This document shows, piece by piece, positions 1-7,685 of a DNA stretch of 64,000 bases (within the stretch, counting starts at the first letter, position 1; each line of letters begins with the position of its first letter). The position numbers were made by a program, and so were the translations under genes. The notes under the pieces are model-generated. The model saw nothing but the letters and a program-made list of their open reading frames with translations, made no database searches and had not been told where the DNA came from. The DNA comes from Beijerinckiaceae bacterium. Its GTDB lineage: Bacteria; Pseudomonadota; Alphaproteobacteria; Rhizobiales; Beijerinckiaceae. The stretch covers positions 62,001 to 126,000 of the forward strand of contig JAIETL010000004.1 in the NCBI GenBank assembly GCA_019745195.1, in the 5' to 3' direction.

Positions 1-2
1 GG

Positions 3-458
3 ACACGCAATGGCGGGGATCTGCGCCGTCAGCTTGAGGATTGGCACGAGGAGGAGGCGAGCGTTCAAATTGAGACGATTGCGGCTGCCTGCGCGTTGAT
101 CGCCTATGCAGACGGCGTCGTGCGCCAAGCCGAGCACGACAGCATGGCCGCGTCGCTTTCGCGCTTCGGGTTGCTCGATGAGCAGTCGCGGCAGGAGCTC
201 CTGATCGAGTTCGAGCAGGCGACGGCACGGTTCGAGATCGACCATGCAGTCGGCGAGATGGCGGCGCTGGCGACGATCGCCCGGCTCCAGAAGAGCGGCC
301 GATTCGCGCGAACGCTGGTCGAAACCTGTCGCCATATCGGCGAGGCCGACGGCCATTACATCGTCGAGGAGCAGTCAGCGCTGGTGAAGATCTGCCGGCA
401 ACTCCGTATCGAGCCGATAGGGGCAGGCGCATTCCCGCTCGTGCCGAATGTGTCCTAG
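3..458 (+). CDS. TerB-like protein, 5'-truncated by window edge
   Basis: The reading frame is open from the first bases of the window and ends at a TAG at 456-458, so only the C-terminal ~151 residues are visible. An internal TTG at 96 could serve as a start, but the coding pattern continues upstream of it with charged residues followed by a helical alanine-rich stretch, so the gene is probably longer. The visible part has the layout of a TerB/tellurite-resistance-like helical domain: a hydrophobic helix leading into an ADGVV turn, then a second repeat with EADGHY and an acidic EE pair, which are the metal-binding-like acidic clusters of this family. The biochemical role of the family is poorly known (envelope or phage stress is often suggested). 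It lies just upstream of a small membrane protein on the same strand. Confidence 0.6.
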   Translation, partial: TRNGGDLRRQLEDWHEEEASVQIETIAAACALIAYADGVVRQAEHDSMAASLSRFGLLDEQSRQELLIEFEQATARFEIDHAVGEMAALATIARLQKSGRFARTLVETCRHIGEADGHYIVEEQSALVKICRQLRIEPIGAGAFPLVPNVS

Positions 459-473
459 CGCTATCGCAGCGGC

Positions 474-722
474 ATGATCTTCGTACTCGATATCGCGATC
501 GGCCTTGGCGCGCTCGCATCGTCCTATGTGTGGTGGATAGCGAGCCGGCAGCGTCTGCGCCGGATCAGTCGCCTTGAGGATCTGGACGCAGGCGACATCA
601 ACCGGATTGTCACCGCGCTCAACCGCACGCAGATTCTTAATGCTAAGGCCGCTCTTATTGCGTCTGCGGCCGCCGCATTTGCTGCAGTTAGGATGGGCGT
701 GCAGGCGATGATAGATCTTTGA
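474..722 (+). CDS. small two-segment membrane protein
   Basis: An 82-residue protein starting with ATG 15 bases after the TerB-like gene, so the two are probably co-transcribed. It has a hydrophobic N-terminal segment (about residues 3-24), a basic and acidic central part with RQRLRRISR followed by a predicted amphipathic stretch, and a second alanine-rich hydrophobic segment (about 58-75). I do not recognise a family. The layout suggests an inner-membrane protein with the charged middle in the cytoplasm. Its proximity to the TerB-like gene is the only hint to function. Confidence 0.45.
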   Translation: MIFVLDIAIGLGALASSYVWWIASRQRLRRISRLEDLDAGDINRIVTALNRTQILNAKAALIASAAAAFAAVRMGVQAMIDL

Positions 723-851
723 CCGACCTCGAACAGACGAACCAGCTCGTCATCGCTGGACGTGAGCGTATGCTCTGAAATCGTAATGTGCCGAAGCGCT
801 GTGGGGCTTTAAACATCAGCGCTGAGACCCTTGCCGCAAAGGTGCTGCCGG

Positions 852-870
852 GACCCGCTTTCAGCGGGTC
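852..870. terminator. hairpin downstream of cydB, terminator-like
   Basis: GACCCGCT and AGCGGGTC form a perfect 8-bp stem around a three-base loop. It sits in the 204-bp gap between the small membrane protein (+) and the end of cydB (-), where a bidirectional terminator is expected. There is no clear T-run on either side, so intrinsic termination is only probable. Nothing else is seen in the gap. Confidence 0.45.
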
Positions 871-926
871 GCGCGCTTTGCACGGTTGAGGTGCCGGATA
901 TGGCGGGCTGTCGCCTTAGGGTTGCG

Positions 927-1931
927 CTAATCGTAGCGCAGCTCGGTGGCCTTGCCGCGGAACACATAGTAGCTGAACCCCGTGTAGGCGGCGATGAAGG
1001 GTAGAACGCATGCCGCGCCGATCAGGATGATCAGTAGGCTCTCGGGCGCGCTCGCCGCCTCCCAGATCGTCAGCCGCTCGGGCACGACGAAGGGGTAAAA
1101 GGAATAGGCCAGCCCCAGGAAGCCGAGCGCAAACAGCGCGGTCGCGCCCGCGAATGGCACGAAGTCGAGTGAATGGTCGCTGCGCGGCATGCGCTTCAGG
1201 AATACCCAGAGCGCCAGGAACAGCGCGCCGGTCATAAGCGGGATCGGCGCGAGCCCGATGATGTTTGGGAAGGAGAACCAGCGCTCGAAGATGCGCGGGC
1301 TGACCAGCGGCGTTGCGATCGAGACCGCCGCCATAGCGAGCGCTGTCGCCACCAGCGTGGTCCGGGTCCAGACCACGGCGCGGGCCTGGAGCGCGCCCGA
1401 GGTCTTGCCAATCAGCCAGGTCGCGCCGACGAAGCAATAGGCCGCGACCAGCCCGAGCCCCGCGCCCACGGCAAACAGCTGCGTCAGAAGGCCTGGCGCG
1501 AAGCCCATGATGTAGAGGCCCAGCATATAGCCCTGTGTCAGCGCGGTGAGCAGCGAGCCGCAGATGAAGGCTGCGTCCCACCAACGCTGGTGAGTTTCGC
1601 GCGCCTTGACGCGGAACTCGAAGGCGACGCCGCGCAGCGTCAGTCCGAGCAGCATCAGCGCCACCGGCAGGTAGAGCGCCTGCAGCACCAGCCCATGCGC
1701 CTGCGGGAAGGCGACCAGCAGCAGGCCGATGCCCAGCACGAGCCAGGTCTCGTTGGCGTCCCAGAACGGTCCGATTGTCGCGATCATGCGATCGCGCTCG
1801 GGCCGATCGACCCCGGCCATTAACATCCCGACGCCGAGATCGTAGCCGTCCAGGATAACATAGGCGAGGATTGAGACACCCATCAGCGCCGCGAAGATCA
1901 GGGGCAGGGTATGCCCGTCAAGCCAGCTCAT
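927..1931 (-). CDS. cydB: cytochrome bd-type quinol oxidase subunit II
   Basis: A 334-residue polytopic protein that begins MSWLDGHTLP and contains the family signature LDGYDLGVGML near residue 30, followed by FWDANETWLVLG. Both are diagnostic of CydB/CioB, the second subunit of the cytochrome bd or cyanide-insensitive quinol oxidase that reduces oxygen with ubiquinol in the inner membrane. About eight to nine membrane segments are visible. The start is set at the ATG at 1931, preceded by a GGGAGG-like ribosome-binding site; the frame remains open upstream but only as an antisense-like extension into cydA. It follows cydA by 11 bases, so the two are translated from one transcript. An alternative name is cioB. 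Confidence 0.95.
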   Translation of the reverse strand: MSWLDGHTLPLIFAALMGVSILAYVILDGYDLGVGMLMAGVDRPERDRMIATIGPFWDANETWLVLGIGLLLVAFPQAHGLVLQALYLPVALMLLGLTLRGVAFEFRVKARETHQRWWDAAFICGSLLTALTQGYMLGLYIMGFAPGLLTQLFAVGAGLGLVAAYCFVGATWLIGKTSGALQARAVVWTRTTLVATALAMAAVSIATPLVSPRIFERWFSFPNIIGLAPIPLMTGALFLALWVFLKRMPRSDHSLDFVPFAGATALFALGFLGLAYSFYPFVVPERLTIWEAASAPESLLIILIGAACVLPFIAAYTGFSYYVFRGKATELRYD

Positions 1932-1942
1932 CGCGACCTCCC

Positions 1943-3364
1943 TCACTTCGCCTGGGCGGTCGCGCCGGCGGGCTGGGCGTAGCCGCCGCCCCGCCTGGCG
2001 CCACCGTTCCGACCGTTGGCCTTGCTGACGCCGGCGCCGCTGGGCGAGGCGACCGCCTTGAGGCCCTTTCCGGCGAGATGGAACAGCACCGAGACATAGG
2101 CTGTGATCAGCGCGACATAGACAGCGAGATACGCCACCAATGTGCTGGCGATCATGCCGGCGGGCACCTGCGAGGCCGCCTGCGCCGTGGTCAGCACGCC
2201 GGTCACCAGCCAGGGCTGGCGGCCGATCTCGGTGACGTACCAGCCGGCCAGCGTCGCGACCCACCCTGAGAAGGTCATGCCGACCAGCACCCAGGCGAGG
2301 ACGGTCCCGGGCTCGTGCCGGCGCCACAGCCGCCATGCGCCGTACCAGGAGACCGCCAGCATCAGCATGCCGGTGCCGACCATGACGCGGAAGCCGAAGA
2401 ACACCGGCGCCACCGGCGGATGCAGCTTCGTGCCGTCGGGCGCAACGAACTGGTTCAGGCCAGGGACCACGCCGGCGGCCTCATGCTTCAGGATCAGGCT
2501 CGCGCCTGAGGGCACGCCGATCTCGAAGTCGTTGCGGCGCTCCTTTTCATTGGGCAACGCGAAGAGCAGCAGCGGCACATTCCCGCGCGTTTCCCAGTTG
2601 CCTTCCATCGCGGCAACCTTCGCCGGCTGGTGTTCCAGCGTGTTGAGGCCGTGCAGGTCGCCGACGAGGATCTGCGCCGGGATCAGCAGCGCGCCGAGCA
2701 TCACGCCGGTGCGCAGCGCCGCCATCACGTCGGGCCCGCGGTCCTGGCGCAGCCAGCGCCATGCCGAGAGGCCGGCCAGGAGGAAGGCGCAGGTCAGGCC
2801 CGAGGCCAGCAGCATATGGCCGAGTCGGTAGGGCATGGACGGGTTGAAGATGATCGCCGCCCAGTCGGTGGCGTGGACCACACCGTCACGCAGCTCATAG
2901 CCGGCCGGCGTGTGCATCCACGAATTCAGCACGATGATCCAGAAGGCCGACATCGTCGTGCCGAAGGCGACAAGGAAGGTCGCCAGCGTATGCACCCAGT
3001 TCGGCACCTTGCGGAAGCCAAACAGCATGATGCCGAGGAAGGTCGCCTCCAGGAAGAATGCGGTCAGCACCTCATAGGCGAGCAGCGGCCCAGCCACCGC
3101 GCCCACTTTGTTCATGAAGCCCGGCCAGTTGGTGCCGAACTGGAAGCTCATGGTGATGCCGGAGACGACGCCGAGCGCAAACGTCAGGGCGAAGACCTTC
3201 ACAAAGAAGCGGTAGGCGTTCATCCACTTCTCGTCGCCGCTGCGATTGAAGGCGAGCTTGAAGAACAGCAAGACCCAGCCGAGCGCGATGGTGATGGTCG
3301 GAAACAGGATGTGGAAGGAGATGTTGGCGCCGAACTGGATGCGCGCCAGGACAATCGGGTCCAT
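1943..3364 (-). CDS. cydA: cytochrome bd-type quinol oxidase subunit I (CIO-like)
   Basis: A 473-residue subunit I of a bd-family quinol oxidase. The haem-ligand histidine is at residue 18 (ISFHILFP), matching His19 of the E. coli protein. The paired glutamates of the proton/haem d site are at 98 and 106 (YEVLTAFFLEA), and the haem b558 histidine is at 183 (YRLGHML). The quinol-domain marker GRQPW is present in the C-terminal third. The Q-loop is short, which places it with the cyanide-insensitive CioA-type enzymes rather than the long-loop E. coli type. The C-terminus ends in a Gly/Ala-rich basic tail. It is the middle gene of a regulator-cydA-cydB operon. High-affinity respiration is a plausible complement to the respiratory chain fed by the nearby Sox enzymes. 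Confidence 0.96.
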   Translation of the reverse strand: MDPIVLARIQFGANISFHILFPTITIALGWVLLFFKLAFNRSGDEKWMNAYRFFVKVFALTFALGVVSGITMSFQFGTNWPGFMNKVGAVAGPLLAYEVLTAFFLEATFLGIMLFGFRKVPNWVHTLATFLVAFGTTMSAFWIIVLNSWMHTPAGYELRDGVVHATDWAAIIFNPSMPYRLGHMLLASGLTCAFLLAGLSAWRWLRQDRGPDVMAALRTGVMLGALLIPAQILVGDLHGLNTLEHQPAKVAAMEGNWETRGNVPLLLFALPNEKERRNDFEIGVPSGASLILKHEAAGVVPGLNQFVAPDGTKLHPPVAPVFFGFRVMVGTGMLMLAVSWYGAWRLWRRHEPGTVLAWVLVGMTFSGWVATLAGWYVTEIGRQPWLVTGVLTTAQAASQVPAGMIASTLVAYLAVYVALITAYVSVLFHLAGKGLKAVASPSGAGVSKANGRNGGARRGGGYAQPAGATAQAK

Positions 3365-3369
3365 CGGAG

Positions 3370-3960
3370 TCAGCCTCGGTTGGGGGTGCTTGACGGGGTT
3401 TGGCGGCCCTTGCCGCCGGGCAGGGCGAAGATCCGGTCCTTGACCTCGAGGATCTTGGCGACCTTGGAGCCCAGGCTGAGCAGCTGGATCAGCCTGTCGG
3501 TCTCAAGCTTCTCGATGTCGGCATACCAGGCCGTCAGAAGCTCGATCAGCTCGTGCATGTCCTTCAGGCGCGACTGGGCGTGCTGTTCCTGCGCGTTGGC
3601 GGGCGTTTGCATCAGCAGTTCGCGCAGCATCGAGAGCGTCGGGTCGATCTCGCGCTTCTTGCGCTCGTTCACGAGAGTGCGCACGATCGAGTAGATGTCG
3701 TCGGGCGTCGTGAAGAAGTCCCGCCGGTCGCCGGCCACGGGCCGCTGCCGCACCAGGTTCCAGCTCTGCAGCTCCTTCAGCCCCATTGAGACGTTGGACC
3801 GCGAGATGCCGAGCCGCTCGACCAGATCATCGGCGCAGAGCGGTGCCTCGGCGATGAACAAGACTGCGTAGATCTGCCCGACGGTGCGGTTGACGCCCCA
3901 ACGGCTCCCCATCTCGCCGAAATGCAGGACGAAGGCTTCGCAGAGCGGAGGCAGGTTCAT
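3370..3960 (-). CDS. GbsR/MarR-type transcriptional regulator
   Basis: A 196-residue winged-helix protein. The DNA-binding unit lies at about residues 25-90, with a recognition helix in LGISRSNVSMGLKELQSW and a wing containing RPVAGDRRDFF. This is the pattern of the GbsR/OpcR branch of MarR-like regulators. The C-terminal half is helical and acidic and probably dimerises. It is separated from cydA by only 5 bases and is the first gene of the operon, so it likely controls cydAB and itself. A palindrome directly upstream (3973-3992) is a suitable operator. The signal it senses cannot be read from the sequence. The last 20 residues are basic and low-complexity. Confidence 0.85.
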   Translation of the reverse strand: MNLPPLCEAFVLHFGEMGSRWGVNRTVGQIYAVLFIAEAPLCADDLVERLGISRSNVSMGLKELQSWNLVRQRPVAGDRRDFFTTPDDIYSIVRTLVNERKKREIDPTLSMLRELLMQTPANAQEQHAQSRLKDMHELIELLTAWYADIEKLETDRLIQLLSLGSKVAKILEVKDRIFALPGGKGRQTPSSTPNRG

Positions 3961-3972
3961 GGCAATTCTCAG

Positions 3973-3992
3973 TTTTCAGATATTCCTGAAAA
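3973..3992. promoter_or_regulatory. palindromic operator upstream of the regulator-cydAB operon
   Basis: TTTTCAG and CTGAAAA are perfect inverted 7-base arms around the 6-base centre ATATTC, starting 13 bases upstream of the regulator ATG. Its position over the likely promoter and its symmetry fit a dimeric winged-helix regulator, most simply the GbsR-like protein itself. Confidence 0.55.
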
Positions 3993-4278
3993 TAGAGAAG
4001 GTGTGCCCCTTTGCGATGTGCGCTGTTGTCGCGGTACCCAACCGAGTTCCTTAGATCGGTCAGCCCAGTCGCAGGGCGTCGAGAAGCGGCGGCCGCTTAA
4101 AGGGCCAGCGTGGCCCAAAGACCCACGTATATGTTGTCGCAACGTGGCATGTATTCGCCTTTGACCCGCATCCGACGCCGAGTCAGGGATCGCTTGTTAG
4201 CCGTGCCTTAGTTCGTCTGGCCAAGGTCCTCGTCCGGCAAAGCTGCCCTACAATGATGTTGTGCAGCGAGGATACCAG
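3993..4278. other. intergenic region, promoter space only
   Basis: The stretch between the regulator operator and the small gene at 4279 carries no open frame with convincing coding character. It must hold the leftward promoter of the cyd operon and the rightward promoter of the small gene. A GAGGA ribosome-binding site for the latter is at 4268-4272. Confidence 0.4.
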
Positions 4279-4455
4279 ATGAGCGAACTAAAGGCCTTTG
4301 CCGTCGAACTGGAAATAACCCGAACAGTCACCGCCGTGATTGAGGCAACAGACGCGCTTCAGGCGAGAGAAAAAGCCAATAATCTGGAGTTCAAGCACGA
4401 AATCGTCGGCGAGATCACGCACTGGGTCGTGAAGACCGTGGTCAAAGCGTCGTGA
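4279..4455 (+). CDS. small hypothetical protein (58 aa)
   Basis: The ATG at 4279 was chosen because GAGGA at 4268-4272 is ideally spaced six bases upstream; an in-frame GTG at 4261 lacks such a site. The product alternates hydrophobic and charged residues (AFAVELEITRTVTAVIEA), suggesting a beta hairpin followed by one helix (ATDALQAREKAN) and two more strands. This small alpha/beta layout recalls DpnD/PcfM-like small proteins, but I cannot confirm the family. It faces away from the cyd operon and converges on the diguanylate cyclase gene. Confidence 0.5.
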   Translation: MSELKAFAVELEITRTVTAVIEATDALQAREKANNLEFKHEIVGEITHWVVKTVVKAS

Positions 4456-4484
4456 TCGACGGCGTCGGGTGAATGGTTCGATGT

Positions 4485-5756
4485 TCAGGCGACAAAGCGC
4501 TCCGTCCGATCACGGCCTTGAGCCTTTGCTCGATACAGGGCTCGATCAGCCGCGATCTGCAACTCTTCTAGCAAAGCGTCTTCGGCGATACCCACGCTGA
4601 GCGTGACCCGTGTCAGATCTGGGTGAACCGCTCTCCAATCTGCCGAGGCGACCGCAGCATGGACGGCGGTTGCAGTGGCGTCTACCGTAGCAAGATCTTT
4701 AGAGCCGACGATGGCAAATTCCTCACCCCCGATGCGGGCCGCCATCGCACCGGCCTTCTTGGCGCAATTGTCGATGATCCGGCCGATCTTGCGGATGCAG
4801 ACATCACCGATGGGGTGGCCGAACCGGTCGTTGATGGCTTTGAAGTTGTCGATGTCGATCGCGATCAGGACTGCCATGCCAGTGCAGTCGAGCTCGTGCG
4901 TAAGCTGGTCGACGAACTGACGACGATTTGGAAGCCCGGTCAGGCTGTCGGTTCTGGCAAGCTCAGCCAGAGCTTCATTCTTCTGCCGCAGTAGATCGCG
5001 TGCTTCGACGAGCTGCTGTTGCTGCAGCTTGGAATCGGTAATGTCGGCGTGGACCTGATAGGAGAAGCCGTCAGTCTCATGGCGGTTGACGACGCGTCGC
5101 CAGCGATTGCGCGGAAGCTCGACTTCGAAAGGCGCGCCATCATAGGTAAGGCCCGCCCTGATCCTCGCCCGCATAGCGCCGATCGCGGGTCCTGAGCTCC
5201 AGGCCGATGCGATGATATCCTCGAGCGTTTGGCCGACGATCACCAGGTCCGAGGCCACATCGTACAACCGGCGGAACTCGGCGTTGGCGACCATAATGCG
5301 ATTGCTGGCGTCTGTCACACAAGCGCCATCTGGAATGTGGTCCAGGAGATCGAAAGCAGGGATCGTCGAGGACAGCTTGGCGTCCGGCCGCCGCACCTCG
5401 CGCCACATCCGGACACGACCACCGTTGGGTAGCGGCAGAGAGGCGACTTTGACGGTGCGGCTATGATGGGTGAACTCGAAAGGCTGCTGCTGTTGCGTAT
5501 GGCGCGTGACACCCTCCGTGACATAGCGCTCTATATCGGGCAGCTCAGACGGATCGAGGCGGAAAGTGTAAAAGCGCCTTAGATTATCAGCATAAGGCTC
5601 GCCGGGATGGATGAAGCTGGCGTGCTCGGGAAAGAACTCCAAAAACCGTGCGTTCCACCTGACAGCGCGATGCTCCGCATCGAATTCGCAGACAGCGACG
5701 TCGAGCGAATCCAGCAGGTCACAGATGTAAGAAGCCGGCCACATCATATGACTCAA
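4485..5756 (-). CDS. PAS-PAS-GGDEF diguanylate cyclase
   Basis: A 423-residue cytoplasmic signalling protein. Two PAS-like domains occupy about residues 8-120 and 135-243, the second ending in the usual DIT segment. A coiled linker (244-268) follows, then a GGDEF domain starting at TDSLTGLPNRR. The catalytic motif is GGEEF at 343-347, with the metal-binding DIDNFK at 301-306 and NDRFGH at 309-314, so it should make cyclic di-GMP from two GTP. The RxxD inhibitory site expected at 334-337 reads KAGA, so product inhibition is probably absent. No membrane segment is seen. The gene stands alone; its signal ligand is unknown. Confidence 0.93.
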   Translation of the reverse strand: MSHMMWPASYICDLLDSLDVAVCEFDAEHRAVRWNARFLEFFPEHASFIHPGEPYADNLRRFYTFRLDPSELPDIERYVTEGVTRHTQQQQPFEFTHHSRTVKVASLPLPNGGRVRMWREVRRPDAKLSSTIPAFDLLDHIPDGACVTDASNRIMVANAEFRRLYDVASDLVIVGQTLEDIIASAWSSGPAIGAMRARIRAGLTYDGAPFEVELPRNRWRRVVNRHETDGFSYQVHADITDSKLQQQQLVEARDLLRQKNEALAELARTDSLTGLPNRRQFVDQLTHELDCTGMAVLIAIDIDNFKAINDRFGHPIGDVCIRKIGRIIDNCAKKAGAMAARIGGEEFAIVGSKDLATVDATATAVHAAVASADWRAVHPDLTRVTLSVGIAEDALLEELQIAADRALYRAKAQGRDRTERFVA

Positions 5757-6148
5757 TGGACGATCTGGTTAAGGGCTTGTGAATCCATCGCCAACGACAG
5801 AATAAAACGGCTGATATATCGGATAAAAATGGGCAGGCGACGTTTCAGGAACGGGCGAACCTCGTTAGCGGCTCGATTTCAAATTTGTAAGCAGCTCGGG
5901 GCGCCTCGACAAAAAATGCGAGGGTCCCGCTTGCCTTGCCCAGGTCCATGTGCCTGGGGAGTGATGAGGTGACGTGTAAATCGGCGTCAGCCCACTATCA
6001 CGCTCTGTGCCGGTCAAGCCTGATTTTGACGTTGGGTTTTACGCCTGAAGATGCTATCCGTACCGAGCAACTAACTTCGCCACTTCGCATTGACACCCAA
6101 CCCATTCGGACGTCAGAAAACTCGTTTAATATCAATGACTAGTAGCCC
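5757..6148. other. gene-free stretch ahead of a tRNA scar
   Basis: This ~390-bp region upstream of the diguanylate cyclase is less GC-rich than its surroundings and contains no open frame with coding character. It leads directly into the tRNA 3'-end fragment and is best read as promoter space plus non-coding flank of an integrated element. Confidence 0.35.
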
Positions 6149-6181
6149 GATATGGAGGTTCGAGTCCTCTCCTGGGCACCA
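6149..6181 (+). tRNA. tRNA 3'-end fragment (attachment-site scar)
   Basis: The sequence folds as the last third of a tRNA. A T-stem GGAGG (6154-6158) and CCTCT (6166-6170) encloses the loop TTCGAGT, followed by the acceptor half CCTGGGC, discriminator A and an encoded CCA (6179-6181). No D-arm, anticodon arm or 5' acceptor strand is found upstream, so it is not a functional gene. The acceptor half would pair with a 5' GCCCAGG, which resembles tRNA-Leu; that identity is inferred. Such fragments are typical direct-repeat ends left by integrases that use tRNA 3' ends, and an integrase remnant follows 160 bases later. Confidence 0.7.
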
Positions 6182-6340
6182 CTTTTCTGTCCGATGTCAT
6201 CCGCCGACATCGACAAACTGCCATTAAAATCATAAGTTAACGGCCGCACTGGTTGCGGTCGTTCGCTTTTGTCCGCCAGTAGCCGGTTCGATATGGGGGC
6301 CTTTTTGGGGGCCTCTTCAAAAACCGCTGAATGGCGCCCG

Positions 6341-6454
6341 ATGGCCCTGACTGATGTCACGATTCGAAGTGCCCGCTCCCGCGAAAGAGAATTCAAGCTC
6401 GCGGATGACAGCGGCCTCTATGGCTCTATGGTCGTGTCCCATAGCGTGGTGTAG
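6341..6454 (+). pseudogene. truncated P4-type tyrosine integrase, N-terminus only
   Basis: The 37 codons begin MALTDVTIRSARSRER and continue into LADDSGLY, which is the N-terminal DUF4102-like arm-binding segment of P4-family island integrases. The match breaks after about residue 27, the frame stops at 6454, and the ~350 residues of the catalytic domain are missing. The break is followed directly by transposon sequence, suggesting that insertion of the IS256-type element and later deletion destroyed the gene. It lies 160 bases from a tRNA 3'-end fragment on the same strand, the normal position of such integrases. Confidence 0.7.
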
Positions 6455-6526
6455 CTGCGGGTGGTCATCGGCGATTGCCGGTTAGGTTTGGGTTGCGAAC
6501 GCAAACCCTGAACCGGGAGATCCCCG

Positions 6527-6808
6527 ATGACCGACGAGATGATGACCCTGCGCGGGCTGCTGGAGAAGAGCCCCGACGCCGATCTTCTGCGCGAGATGAT
6601 CGGCTTTGCCGCGCAGCGCCTGATGGAGCTGGAGGTCGGCGGCCCGACCGGGGCCGGCTTCGGCGAAAAGAGTCCGGAGCGGCTGGCTCAGCGCAACGGC
6701 TATCGCGAGCGCGACTGGGAGACGCTAAGCCGGCACGGTCGAGCTGCGCATCCCGAAGCTGAGGAAGGGCTCGTATTTCCCGGGCTTCCTCGAGCCGCGC
6801 AGTCAGTG
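6527..6808 (+). pseudogene. IS256-family transposase fragment, frameshifted
   Basis: The ATG at 6527 opens a typical IS256-type N-terminus ([19 protein letters not shown], then [17 protein letters not shown] and [11 protein letters not shown]). After the WET motif near 6725 the natural continuation [20 protein letters not shown] is in another frame, so one or two bases have been inserted where CTAA is now seen. The match ends near 6803, leaving less than a quarter of a ~400-residue transposase with no DDE residues. A GGGAGA ribosome-binding site precedes the start. The fragment runs into the 3' end of the oppositely oriented YeeE-type gene. Confidence 0.8.
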
Positions 6809-7281
6809 AACGCATCGCGACGCGGCAACCGGACGCGATGATCTCGGGCCGCCTTAGCAAGTAGGCGGTCGTGGAGCACCATCCCGCAGACCATGGCGGC
6901 GACGAAGATCAGCACGGGCCCTATACCGGTCGCCAAGGCGGAGATGGCGGGTCCCGGGCAGAAGCCGGCCAGTCCCCAGCCGACGCCGAACAGGACAGAG
7001 CCGATGACAAGCCGGCGGTCGATGTCGTTTCGCGCGGGCAGGTGAAACCTGTCGTCGAGCACGGGCTTGGGCAGCGCGCGCTGGATCAGGACGCCGAGGA
7101 TGGCGACGGTGACTGCGCCGCCGAGCACGAAGATCAGGCCCGGGTCCCAGCGCCCGCTGGCGATGTCGAGGAAGCCGAGGACGCGGGCGGGATCGACCAT
7201 GCCCGACAGCGACAGGCCGAAACCGAACAGCGCGCCGGAGAGAAGTGCGACGGCCGCGCGGGCGAGAGCGGGCGGGTTCAA
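6700..7281 (-). CDS. YeeE/YedE-type (DUF6691) sulfur-transport half, C-terminus altered by IS
   Basis: A 193-residue protein whose first ~145 residues are a four-helix YeeE/YedE half-transporter with the glycine-rich motif [20 protein letters not shown] (8-40) and [13 protein letters not shown] (101-113). The cysteine of the latter is the typical thiosulfate/sulfur relay residue of the family. From about residue 158 the sequence (CAARGSPGN onward) is encoded on the antisense strand of the IS256 fragment, so the native tail was replaced. The ATG at 7281 overlaps the stop of the upstream half by four bases (ATGA), which shows translational coupling. It is the last gene of the blh-bigR-yeeE-yedE operon and should form a pair with the preceding protein to bring sulfur compounds into the cell. 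Confidence 0.8.
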   Translation of the reverse strand: MNPPALARAAVALLSGALFGFGLSLSGMVDPARVLGFLDIASGRWDPGLIFVLGGAVTVAILGVLIQRALPKPVLDDRFHLPARNDIDRRLVIGSVLFGVGWGLAGFCPGPAISALATGIGPVLIFVAAMVCGMVLHDRLLAKAARDHRVRLPRRDAFTDCAARGSPGNTSPSSASGCAARPCRLSVSQSRSR

Positions 7282-7685
7282 GACAGAAACCCCATGATCG
7301 TAGCGGTTGCGACCCCGGCGAGCAGGAAGCAGCCGGTCGCGACGATCGAGCGCTTTGAGAGACGCGCCAGCCCAAGGATGCCGTGCCCCGAGGTGCAGCC
7401 CGAGCCCATGCGGGTGCCGAGGCCGACGATCAGGCCGGCGAGGACCACGACCGGCCAGGAGGCAGAGACGGTCATCGCGGGAAAGCCGCCGAACGTCGCC
7501 GCGTAGAGAAGCGGCCCGGCCAGCAGCCCGAGGACGAAAGCGCCGTTCGGCACGGCCTGATGGCCGCCCAGCAGACGCCCGACGATGCCGCTGATCCCGG
7601 CGATGCGGCCATTGATCAGGAGAAGCAGGACGGCCGAAAGGCCAAGCATCATGCCGCCGAACAGGGAGGGCCAGTAGCTGCTCAT
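7278..7685 (-). CDS. YeeE/YedE-type sulfur-transport half
   Basis: A 135-residue membrane protein that begins MSSYWPSLFGGMMLG and contains the family signature GLIVGLGTRMGSGCTSGHGI with its conserved cysteine, followed by a LSKRSIVAT segment. Four membrane helices are visible. Together with the next gene it forms the two-half version of the longer YeeE/YedE sulfur transporters. The start at 7685 overlaps the stop of bigR by four bases. In the BigR operons of other Proteobacteria the same two small genes accompany a persulfide dioxygenase. Import or export of sulfite, thiosulfate or sulfide is inferred, not shown. Confidence 0.88.
   Translation of the reverse strand: MSSYWPSLFGGMMLGLSAVLLLLINGRIAGISGIVGRLLGGHQAVPNGAFVLGLLAGPLLYAATFGGFPAMTVSASWPVVVLAGLIVGLGTRMGSGCTSGHGILGLARLSKRSIVATGCFLLAGVATATIMGFLS

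Noticed and set aside
1173-3694. Open frames on the plus strand opposite cydB, cydA and the regulator
   Set aside because: They contain no recognisable domain and lie fully over well-identified genes on the other strand.
6139-6396. A minus-strand 85-codon frame over the tRNA fragment and integrase stump
   Set aside because: It reads through a structural RNA fragment and carries an RTRTS-type string that is the usual false translation of tRNA T-arms.
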